Shown here: in pieces, positions 47,541-55,244 of the stretch
Numbering within the stretch: position 1 is the first letter of the stretch
Layout of the letters: the number at the start of each line of letters is the position of its first letter
Assembly (NCBI RefSeq): GCF_001477625.1
Contig: NZ_CP013692.1
Coordinates: 3,906,001-3,970,000 of the forward strand
Reading direction: 5' to 3'
Length of the DNA stretch: 64,000 nt
From: Paucibacter sp. KCTC 42545
Lineage (GTDB): Bacteria; Pseudomonadota; Gammaproteobacteria; Burkholderiales; Burkholderiaceae_C
Notes under the pieces: generated by a model
Told to the model about the DNA's origin: nothing
The model's input: only the letters and a program-made list of their open reading frames with translations
The model's database searches: none
Position numbers and translations under genes: made by a program

Positions 47541-48329
47541 TCACTGACCCTTGAACAAGCCCTGGAACTGGCGCGATACCGGCAGCTTTTCTTCGCGCCC
47601 GCGCAGCGTGATCACCATGCTGTTTTCGTCGATGCGCAAGGCGCTGGCGATGCAGCGGCTGTTCACCAACACCGAGCGGTGCACCTGCCAGAACTGCGCC
47701 TCGTCGAGCTGGGTCAACAGCTCTTTCAAGGGCGTGCGGATCAGCGCTTCACCGCCTTGATGGATGACCCGGGTGTAGCGGTTGTCGCTCTCAAAATAAA
47801 TCACCTCCTCGGGCGCGATCAGCTTGATCTCGCGGCCCAAGCTGGCTTGGATGGGGCGCGCCTGCCGCGGCTTGGCTTGGGGCAGTAATTGCTGCAGCAG
47901 GGCCTGCAGATCAGGCCCCTGGCTTTGCCCCGGCGCGGCGCTGGGCGCAGCCAAGCGGGCACGCAGCTTGGCCAGGCATTGGGCCAGCCGGGCCTCATCC
48001 ACCGGCTTCATCAAATAGTCGATGGCACCGGCCTCGAAGGCCTGCAAGGCATGGTCACCATAGGCCGTCACGAAGACCACCTGCGGCGGCTCTGCCAGCT
48101 CGGCCAAGCGGCGCGCCACCTCCAGGCCGCTCAGGCCCGGCATGCGGATGTCCAAAAAGCACAGCTGCGGCTCATGCGCCAGGGCATCGTCCCAGGCGTC
48201 CACACCGTTCTCGCTGGCGGCCACGATTTGCAGCTCGGGCCATTGCCGCTGCAGGGCGGCGCGCAGCTGTTCGCGCGGGGCTTCTTCGTCGTCGGCAATC
48301 AGGGCGGTGATCCTTGTCTTTGCGCTCAT
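47541..48329 (-). CDS. LytTR-type response regulator (LytR/AlgR family)
   Basis: A 262-residue regulator. The receiver domain has DDEE at 13-16, phospho-aspartate D60 in LCFLDIRMPGLSG, T in VVFVTAYGDH and K in DYLMKPVDEARL. After a linker with Q-rich LQALLQQLLPQ, the LytTR DNA-binding domain runs from about 160 to the end (EEVIYFESDNRYTRVIHQG, FWQVHRSVLVNSRCI, LPVSRQF). The ATG overlaps the upstream kinase stop by four bases. Targets are unknown; LytTR proteins usually bind direct repeats. Confidence 0.94.
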   Translation of the reverse strand: MSAKTRITALIADDEEAPREQLRAALQRQWPELQIVAASENGVDAWDDALAHEPQLCFLDIRMPGLSGLEVARRLAELAEPPQVVFVTAYGDHALQAFEAGAIDYLMKPVDEARLAQCLAKLRARLAAPSAAPGQSQGPDLQALLQQLLPQAKPRQARPIQASLGREIKLIAPEEVIYFESDNRYTRVIHQGGEALIRTPLKELLTQLDEAQFWQVHRSVLVNSRCIASALRIDENSMVITLRGREEKLPVSRQFQGLFKGQ

Positions 48330-49441
48330 GCGTGTTCTTTCGCCTTGGGAATTTCGACACAGGCCAGGCAGCCGGGCGTTTGCGCCAGCAGGCTCAAACG
48401 GGCGGCCGCACCGTGCAACTGGGCCAGGCGGGCGCGGGCATTGCTGAGACCTACGCCTCCAGTACCGGGGGGCGATGCAGCGGGGGCTGAATCTGCGGTG
48501 CAAGACAAGCCAACACCGTCGTCCTGCACTTCCAAGCGCAGCAAATCGCACGCTTGCTGGGCACGCACCACGATGCTGCCGCCGCGCAAGCTGGGCTCGA
48601 TGCCGTGGCCGATGGCGTTCTCCACCAAGGTCAGCAGCAAACCCGGCGGCAGTTGCAGCTGGGCCAGGGCGGGGTCGGCATCAATCGTCCAGCTCAAGCG
48701 GCTGCCCAGGCGGGCCTGCATCACCAGCAGGTAGTTGCGCACGATCTGCAACTCTTCATCCAGGCTCAGCGCTTCACGCTCAAACATGGGCAAGGTGGCG
48801 CGCAAATAAGCCGTGAAGGCACGCAGCGTGCTGCCTGCACGGGCGTCTTGCGTATCCACCCAGTGCTGCACCGAAGCCAGGGTGTTGAAAAGGAAATGCG
48901 GCTGAATCTGCGCTGTGGCCAGGCGGCGGGCCAGCTGCACGCTGCGTGCTTGCTCGTCCAGCTCGCGCAGGCGGGCCTCGATCTGCTGCACCCGCAAGAT
49001 GATCAAAAACCACCAGGCCAGCGCAACCATCACCATGCCACCCAGCATGGCCGCACTGGTCACCAGCAAGGCCTTTTGCTCCAGCTGCAAAGGCGGCCAG
49101 AACTTGAACAGCAGCTCCAAACCAATAGTGACGAGAGCCAGCACCAGAGTGCTGAGGTTCAGATTCAGCCGCGTCGGCGCACGCCACAAATGCCGCGCCA
49201 CGGCCAAAACGGCATAGTTCGCCGCCAGAACACTGAGGCAGATCAACACGGCCCAGTGGCGCGACATCTCGACGTAATTGATCGCCAGCAGCACGACCAC
49301 ATTGCTCATCACATAGCCGTCAATCGCCTTGGGCCAGGGTTGCTGGCCGGCACGCGCCATTTCATCGGCGCTGAACTTGCGCCGTGGGCCGGGGCAAACC
49401 CACTGGCTCCAATGCAGGCTGAACTTGTTGTCCTGTGTCAT
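48326..49441 (-). CDS. LytS-family sensor histidine kinase
   Basis: A 371-residue kinase with four predicted membrane helices between about residues 43 and 152, then a short coiled coil and the His_kinase domain with its phospho-acceptor in ATAQIQPHFLFNTLASVQHW. The ATPase part has LTLVENAIGHGIEPSLRGG (N box) and GGVGLSNARARLAQLHG. It forms a translationally coupled pair with the LytTR regulator that follows. Confidence 0.93.
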   Translation of the reverse strand: MTQDNKFSLHWSQWVCPGPRRKFSADEMARAGQQPWPKAIDGYVMSNVVVLLAINYVEMSRHWAVLICLSVLAANYAVLAVARHLWRAPTRLNLNLSTLVLALVTIGLELLFKFWPPLQLEQKALLVTSAAMLGGMVMVALAWWFLIILRVQQIEARLRELDEQARSVQLARRLATAQIQPHFLFNTLASVQHWVDTQDARAGSTLRAFTAYLRATLPMFEREALSLDEELQIVRNYLLVMQARLGSRLSWTIDADPALAQLQLPPGLLLTLVENAIGHGIEPSLRGGSIVVRAQQACDLLRLEVQDDGVGLSCTADSAPAASPPGTGGVGLSNARARLAQLHGAAARLSLLAQTPGCLACVEIPKAKEHA

Positions 49442-49561
49442 GGGCGCAGTCTAGGTCAGGCTTGCTGCGCAGCGGCGGCCGATGCGGCGAGCTGCGGATT
49501 GCGGCGTTGAATGGCCGGCTTCGAGGGGTTGCACTTGAGGCAAGCGGCTAGAAAAGCGCGC

Positions 49562-50317
49562 TCAGGCGTGCACAACCCCGTCCACAAACACCTTCAATTC
49601 GCCTGGCGCAAATGCCACCCAGGGCTCGTCACGGGTCAGCGGCTCGGTGGCGATGATGGCCACGCGGTCTTGCATCGTGGTGTGGGAGGCGAAGTCCATG
49701 CTGAGGTCTTCGTCTTGCAAATGCACCCGCCCGAACGGGTGGCGGCGCAAAAGGTAATGCAGATGGGTTGAGCCATGCGCCCACAGCGCCTGGCCGTTGG
49801 ACAAAAGCATATTGAAGGTGCCGAAGGCATTGAGCTGCGGGCAGAGCTCGCGCAGGGTGTGGGTCAGCTCCTCAATGCTGGGCACGGCGCAATGCGCTTT
49901 GGCCAACTCTTGCATCAGCCAGCAGAACGCGCGCTCGCTATCGGTGTCACCCACCGGCCGAAAGGCGGCGTGCAAACGGGGATGGAAATCCTTCAAATTG
50001 CCGTTGTGCGCAAACACCCAGTAGCGCCCCCACAGCTCGCGCTGGAAGGGATGGGTATTTTCCAAGGCCACCTGGCCCTGCGTGGCCTTACGGATATGGG
50101 CGATGACGTTATCGCTCTTGATCGGATAGTCCTGCACCAGCTTGGCCAGCGGCGAGACGCGGGCGCTGTGGTGGTCAACAAAATGGCGCAGGCCACGGCC
50201 CTCGAAGAAGGCGATGCCGAAGCCGTCTTTGTGCTCCTCCGCGCGCGTGGCCAGGCCAGTGAAGCTGAACATCACATCGGTCGGCGTATTGGCATTCATG
50301 CCCAGGAGTTGACACAT
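49562..50317 (-). CDS. yafJ: Class II glutamine amidotransferase, YafJ type
   Basis: A 251-residue N-terminal-nucleophile amidotransferase. Cys2 (MCQLLGMNANTPTD) becomes the N-terminal nucleophile after removal of Met. EEHKDGFGIAFFEGRG, NVIAHIRKATQGQVALENTH and the catalytic FAHNGNLKDF are the family's glutaminase segments. No synthase domain is attached, so its ammonia acceptor is unknown. The start lies 14 bases after the stop of the flavoprotein gene upstream, so they are probably one operon. Confidence 0.93.
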   Translation of the reverse strand: MCQLLGMNANTPTDVMFSFTGLATRAEEHKDGFGIAFFEGRGLRHFVDHHSARVSPLAKLVQDYPIKSDNVIAHIRKATQGQVALENTHPFQRELWGRYWVFAHNGNLKDFHPRLHAAFRPVGDTDSERAFCWLMQELAKAHCAVPSIEELTHTLRELCPQLNAFGTFNMLLSNGQALWAHGSTHLHYLLRRHPFGRVHLQDEDLSMDFASHTTMQDRVAIIATEPLTRDEPWVAFAPGELKVFVDGVVHA

Positions 50318-50331
50318 GGACTACGCGCCCC

Positions 50332-51597
50332 TTATTCGAGAAAGAGCCGCGAGAAGCCTTTGAGGCTGACCAGATTGCCCGGGTTGCTGGTCTCATTGAG
50401 CACGCCGCTCATGCGCTGCAGCAGGCGCGGGCTGCGCTGGGCGCGCCAGATCAAAATGTCCGCCAGCAAGGGGAAGGCATTGACGCGGTTGGCGCGGTGG
50501 TAGAGGTCGAACTTGGGCTTCAAGGCCTTGAGGCTGAGCTCATAGGCCTGGCGCACCTCGCCTTCGGTTTGACTCTTGGCTCGGCCGGCCAGGATGGCGT
50601 CGGCCACCAGCATGCCGGTTTCCATCGCCTTGCCAATGCCTTCGCCGGTGAAGGAATAAGTGCTGCCCGCGGCTTCGCCGGTGACCATCAAGCCAGGGCG
50701 GCTCCAGCGTGCGCCATTCAAGCTGCAGCGCAGCGGCGCGCCCTTGAAGTCGCCCACCACCTCACCCACGCGCATCAGCTCGGCGGCAGGCGCATAGCTG
50801 GCCACGAAGGCGTCGAGGATGTTGCGCAAGTTCAGCTCTTTCTTGCTGCCCTTGCCGCCCACGGCGGAATGGCTGTCGGTCACGCCGACGCCGATATTGA
50901 AGCAGTTGTCGGGCGCGGGGAAGATCCAGGCATAGCCGGGCCGCACCGCCTCACCCCAGACGATTTCCAGCGCCTTGATCTTGCCCACCATTTCGGGGGC
51001 GCGCACATAGCCCCGCAAGGCCACGCCGCTGGGCGTGTGGCGCTCGCACATGCCGGCCGCCTGCAGCGCCTTGGGCACCGCGCCGGTGGCCAGAATCAGC
51101 CACTGCGCCTGCACTTCCACCAGCGCATCACCCACCTTGAGCAAGGCGCCGTTGACGCGGCCCTGCCCGTCTTCCAGCGGCTTCTCGAAGCGGGCCGGAG
51201 CCAGGAATTTGGCGCCGGCGTCTTGCGCGGCCTGGCACATCAAATTGTCCAGCTGCCGGCGCGGCAACACGGCCAGCGAACCCGGCACATCGATGCGCCC
51301 GCCGCGCGGCCCGATGCAGCCCACATGGGTGACATGCTGGGACTGGCTCATCACCTGATCCAACAGCCCCAGACGCTTGAGCGCCGCATGGGCATCGGGG
51401 ATCAAACCGTCGCCGCAAATCTTGTCGCGCCCCTGCGGTTGCTGATCCACCAAAAGCACATCCAGCCCGGCTTGGGCCAGCACCCGCGCGCAGGCATTGC
51501 CGGCCGGGCCGGCACCGACGATGAGCACATCGCAACGATCCGGCACTGCGGCGTTCGCGCCAGTTGAGTCGGCTTGACGGGGCTGGTCTGCTGTCAT
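50332..51597 (-). CDS. Geranylgeranyl-reductase-family FAD-dependent oxidoreductase
   Basis: A 421-residue flavoprotein. The FAD dinucleotide fold is VLIVGAGPAGNACARVLAQA with the ribose-binding acidic residue in DVLLVDQQ; PRRQLDNLMCQAAQDAG and LMVTGEAAGSTYSFTGEGIG (second FAD motif) place it among geranylgeranyl reductase and related flavin oxidoreductases. Members reduce isoprenoid double bonds or act as halogenases or monooxygenases, so the reaction is open. No membrane segment. The gene directly precedes yafJ. Confidence 0.85.
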   Translation of the reverse strand: MTADQPRQADSTGANAAVPDRCDVLIVGAGPAGNACARVLAQAGLDVLLVDQQPQGRDKICGDGLIPDAHAALKRLGLLDQVMSQSQHVTHVGCIGPRGGRIDVPGSLAVLPRRQLDNLMCQAAQDAGAKFLAPARFEKPLEDGQGRVNGALLKVGDALVEVQAQWLILATGAVPKALQAAGMCERHTPSGVALRGYVRAPEMVGKIKALEIVWGEAVRPGYAWIFPAPDNCFNIGVGVTDSHSAVGGKGSKKELNLRNILDAFVASYAPAAELMRVGEVVGDFKGAPLRCSLNGARWSRPGLMVTGEAAGSTYSFTGEGIGKAMETGMLVADAILAGRAKSQTEGEVRQAYELSLKALKPKFDLYHRANRVNAFPLLADILIWRAQRSPRLLQRMSGVLNETSNPGNLVSLKGFSRLFLE

Positions 51598-51686
51598 TGT
51601 TCTATCTTTCTGTCTTCCTCTGAACGAGCGGGCATTCTAGGCAATGCTTGAGTCACAAGCCTGCAGGCATTTCCGCCGTCAAACAG

Positions 51687-51724
51687 GCAAAAAAAACCGG
51701 CACATCGCAAGCAATGTGCCGGTT
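51687..51724 (-). terminator. Intrinsic terminator of the first TonB receptor gene
   Basis: On the minus strand AACCGGCACAT, loop TGCTTGCG, ATGTGCCGGTT is followed by eight T. The perfect 11-bp stem begins 45 bases after the receptor stop codon at 51770. Confidence 0.92.
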
Positions 51725-51769
51725 CGGGCAATCACAGCGCTGATCTTGCAATCAGCGCGTCAGGCCAAC

Positions 51770-54727
51770 TTACATGCTGTAGCGGATACCAACGTAGTAG
51801 CGCGGACCCAGCACGTCATAGATCGTGGCATTGGTCTGCGTACCCGTGGTGTTGCCGCTCACGCCGCTGGGGATCATCGGCGCCTTTGTATTCAAAGCGT
51901 TGTCGATACCCAGGTAGAACTGAGCCTTGCCCATGGTGTACGAACCTTGCAGATCAAGGTAAGTCTTGGAAGCAACTTGGGACTGCTTGGCTGTGGCATC
52001 AGGGAAGTCAGTCATGTACTGATCGTCCAGCTTGGACTGACCGATGAAGGTCGTCGTAGCCTTCAGGCCGATATTGCCAAAGTCGTAGCCCAGGTTCAGG
52101 GTCCACTTGTTGCGAGCCGAGCCAACTTCACCCGTCGAGTAGTCGGTATCTGCGCCAGGACGTGGCACATAGTAGGACTTGATCAGGTAGGTGTAAGCCA
52201 GCTTGGCGTTCAGGCGGCCAGGGCCAACCAACTCGTTGTAAGCAGCAGTCACGTCAACACCACGGGTGCCGAGGCCACCGGAGTTTTCCTGAGTCTGGTT
52301 CACATACTCCAAGGAACCGGCGCTGTTGGAACCAGCAGTGTTTTGACGACGCACGATGAACTTGCAGAAGCTCTGATCGCCACCGGCATAGCACTGGTTC
52401 AGCGTGAAGGTACGGCCAGGCGAGCCAATAGCTTCGGTCACCTTGATGTCGAAGTAGTCGGCCGTAAAGGCAAAGTTCTTCAGCAAAGGCACCGACTTGG
52501 GCGTGATAACGATGCCCAGGGTCGTGGATGTACCCTTTTCAGCCTTCAAGTTCGGATTGCCGCTGTCATAGCCGCTCATGCCTTGCTTGTCAGCTTGGTT
52601 CAGCGTGAACACACCGCCATTGGCTGCCATATTGGCGGCCACACCTGCGTCAGCACGGCAAGCAATGTCGGTCACTGTCGTGCCAGTTGCTTTCGCGCCT
52701 TCGCATGGGTCAGAGATGCCCGAGGGGAAGGTTTGAGCCGGAGCCGAGTACAGCTCGCCCACATTCGGAGCACGGGTCGACACGGCCGTGTTGGCACGCA
52801 CGCGAACCATGGTGTTCACGGCCCAATCCAGACCACCGGTCCAGCTGGTGACATTGCCCACAGACGAATACTTACCGACGCGAACTGCGGCGGATGCATC
52901 CAAATTGCGAACAAAAGGCAGGTTCTTCAGCAGAGGCAGCTTGGCTTCGACGAAAGCTTCCTTGACGTTGAAGCTGCCTTGCGTGTTGGGCAATGCATTG
53001 CCAGCGTTCAGGCCAGCTTGCGTCAGTGCATCGTAGGAGGTGCTGGACGTCTCTTCACGCCACTCAGCGCCGGCAGCGATGCCGACCGGGCCGGCCGGCA
53101 GCTCAAAAGCCTCGCCGCTCACCGAAGCACCCACCACCTTCTGGGTGATTTTGGTGTTCAGCGAACTTGGTGCATTGATGTACTTGACAGCGTCGGCGCT
53201 CAATGTGCCCTTGCCGAAGATATTGGCGGGGACGCAGCCTTGCGCACGGGCGTTGGCATCCAAACAGATCGCCTCGGTGCGGTTGCCATTGCCGTTGACG
53301 TCGTTGACGTCAGCCACAGCTTCCAGCGCATTGCGGAAGTTCAGGACATTGACCTGGCCGGTACCGGTCTGGCCTTCCTTGGTGAAGCCGTAAGAAGCGA
53401 AAGCCTCGTAGGACCAGGACTTGGTCAGGTCGCCCTTCACGCCGGTCAGGACGCGGAAGGTGTCACGTTCGGCGGTGGAGGTGCGACCGCCGAAGTCAGA
53501 CATGCGGCGGGTGAAGTTGTAGTCCTTCAAGCCGTCACCGTCACGGTCGACTGCACGCGAGTACAGATAGTCCGGCACCAAGGGGTTGCGCATCTTGACG
53601 CCACCCACCATGAATTCGGCAGGGATCAAACCACCGGAAGCCTTGTTGATATTGATCGAATCCAACGGGAAGGGCTCAATGTCCGACTTGGTCTTGGTCG
53701 AGGCATAAGTGCCTTCGAAGAACACCGTGTGCTGATCGTTCAGCGCATAGTCACCCTTGGTGGCCAGCAGGAAACGATCAGTCGGCACTGCGATGGCACG
53801 GTAGTACTGGCGGTTGAAGCCTGTCGCGCCCACACCGTCACCATCAGGGCCGTTGGTCGAGAAGGGGATTTCCTTACCGGCAGCGTCGTAGGTGTAGCTG
53901 GCATAAGTGCCGTTAGCACGCTTCGGGCCGTAGAAGAAACGGCCTTGCGGAGCAAAGCTGGAGTAGAAAGGCTTGGTCACCGAGAAGATGTCGGCTGCAT
54001 CGCCAGTCAGCTGAGCAGTGGAGATGTCGTCCGTGTCCCAACCGCGGTCACGCGCGTACACAGCGCCTTCCTTGGTAAAGGCGATGTGGGCCATCAAATT
54101 GCCCTTGCCGTTGGCCAGGTTGGAGCCCAGGGTGGCGCTGACAATCTTCTTGTCGTTATCGCCCTTGGTGCTGCGGCCGGCTTGTGCGTTCAGAACCAGA
54201 CCCTCGAAGGCCTTCTTCAGCACGATGTTGACCACACCCGAAACGGCGTCCGAACCATAAGTTGACGATGCGCCACCGGTCAGGGTTTCGATGCGCTCGA
54301 TGAAGTCGGTCGGGATGGTGTTCAGGTCGACCTCGGACGAACCAGGGACGCCCGAGATGTAGCGACGGCCATTCACCAGCACCAGCGTGCGCGCAGCGCC
54401 CAGGCCGCGCAGGTCGATGGTCGACACACCAGCGCCCGATGTCTGGAAGTTGGAGTTGGTGCGGCTATTGCCGGGCACGAACAGCGGGCTCTTGGCCAAC
54501 AATTCCTGCACATTGGCCACGCCCGAAGCGGCGATGTCCGCCGAGGTCATCACCTGGATCGGCGCGGCCGATTCGGCATTCATCGACAGAATGCGGCTGC
54601 CAGTGACTTCAACACGCTCGAGCTGCTGGCCGGCGGCCTGCTGGGCGAAGGCGGGGGCGGCAAGTGCGCCGAGGGACAAATAGACGGCAGCGCCGACAAC
54701 GCTGATTTTGGGTTTCTTAAACAACAC
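51770..54727 (-). CDS. TonB-dependent outer-membrane receptor
   Basis: About 985 residues. A signal peptide (VVGAAVYLSLGALAAPAFA) is followed by a TonB-box-like QQLERVEVTGSR and a plug domain of about 150 residues (VMTSADIAASGVANVQELLA; DLRGLGAARTLVLVNGRR; GSDAVSGVVNIVL). The rest forms a 22-strand barrel ending RYYVGIRYSM, with the aromatic last strand needed for outer-membrane insertion. It belongs to the large group related to sugar or peptide uptake receptors in Gram-negative scavengers; the ligand is not predictable. I start at a GTG at 54727 with GGAGAG upstream; an adjacent TTG is also possible. Confidence 0.92.
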   Translation of the reverse strand: MLFKKPKISVVGAAVYLSLGALAAPAFAQQAAGQQLERVEVTGSRILSMNAESAAPIQVMTSADIAASGVANVQELLAKSPLFVPGNSRTNSNFQTSGAGVSTIDLRGLGAARTLVLVNGRRYISGVPGSSEVDLNTIPTDFIERIETLTGGASSTYGSDAVSGVVNIVLKKAFEGLVLNAQAGRSTKGDNDKKIVSATLGSNLANGKGNLMAHIAFTKEGAVYARDRGWDTDDISTAQLTGDAADIFSVTKPFYSSFAPQGRFFYGPKRANGTYASYTYDAAGKEIPFSTNGPDGDGVGATGFNRQYYRAIAVPTDRFLLATKGDYALNDQHTVFFEGTYASTKTKSDIEPFPLDSININKASGGLIPAEFMVGGVKMRNPLVPDYLYSRAVDRDGDGLKDYNFTRRMSDFGGRTSTAERDTFRVLTGVKGDLTKSWSYEAFASYGFTKEGQTGTGQVNVLNFRNALEAVADVNDVNGNGNRTEAICLDANARAQGCVPANIFGKGTLSADAVKYINAPSSLNTKITQKVVGASVSGEAFELPAGPVGIAAGAEWREETSSTSYDALTQAGLNAGNALPNTQGSFNVKEAFVEAKLPLLKNLPFVRNLDASAAVRVGKYSSVGNVTSWTGGLDWAVNTMVRVRANTAVSTRAPNVGELYSAPAQTFPSGISDPCEGAKATGTTVTDIACRADAGVAANMAANGGVFTLNQADKQGMSGYDSGNPNLKAEKGTSTTLGIVITPKSVPLLKNFAFTADYFDIKVTEAIGSPGRTFTLNQCYAGGDQSFCKFIVRRQNTAGSNSAGSLEYVNQTQENSGGLGTRGVDVTAAYNELVGPGRLNAKLAYTYLIKSYYVPRPGADTDYSTGEVGSARNKWTLNLGYDFGNIGLKATTTFIGQSKLDDQYMTDFPDATAKQSQVASKTYLDLQGSYTMGKAQFYLGIDNALNTKAPMIPSGVSGNTTGTQTNATIYDVLGPRYYVGIRYSM

Positions 54728-55187
54728 GATTTCTCTCCGTAGATTTGGCGGATTGCCAAGCGATTGCCGCGGTCGCGCAGATATCGAATAGACATCGCTG
54801 GCCCCAGCAGAATGGTGCGCCGCGAGTCTAGGAGCAGCGACGCTCAGGGGAATCAAGGGTCAATACCTATGGGGCTAACGCCACAGAGCGGCGGACGGCG
54901 CCAAGCAGCGACCCCAGACAAAGAAGGGCGCATAGCGCCCAAATAAATATATGAAGCGCAGGAATTCACAGCCGATTTGTTGCTGTTTACGCGAATCAAG
55001 GCCTACTAAGCAAAAGCGAGGCACGGAATTTGTGCTTTGTATCGGCTGGGCGCGCCGGGCAGTGGTAGATCACATTTGATCTACTATTCGCACAATGTGA
55101 CTTTCCGGCCGCACCGAAGACAAAGTCCCAGGACTGGGGAGCCCCGGCTCAAAGTCCCAAAAATCGGGGACTCATGATTTCAAATGC
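54728..55187. other. Intergenic region between two TonB receptor genes
   Basis: Contains the promoter region of the receptor gene at 51770. A 20-bp palindrome GTAGATC acattt GATCTAC at 55065-55084 is a good operator-like site about 340 bases upstream of that gene. A second stem AGTCCC/GGGACT lies near 55153-55171, next to a related AGTCCC copy near 55127. No gene is seen. The right border is the terminator at 55188. Confidence 0.5.
55065..55084. promoter_or_regulatory. 20-bp palindrome, possible operator
   Basis: GTAGATC and GATCTAC are perfectly inverted around a 6-base AT-rich spacer, the size expected of a dimeric repressor site. No regulator gene adjoins, and no promoter hexamers are obvious. 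Confidence 0.35.
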
Positions 55188-55220
55188 AAAAAAAAAGCCC
55201 GGCCAAAAGGCCGGGCTTTT
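55188..55220 (-). terminator. Intrinsic terminator of the second TonB receptor gene
   Basis: AAGCCCGGCC ttttGGCCGGGCTT on the minus strand is followed by nine T, starting 25 bases after the stop codon at 55245. The stem has 10 perfect pairs. Confidence 0.95.
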
Positions 55221-55244
55221 CACAAGTCAGGGGAAAGAACTGCT

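Noticed and set aside
51644..54265. An 873-codon open frame on the plus strand opposite the first TonB receptor
   Set aside because: It is an antisense shadow produced by third-position GC bias; the minus-strand frame has signal peptide, plug and barrel landmarks and a terminator.
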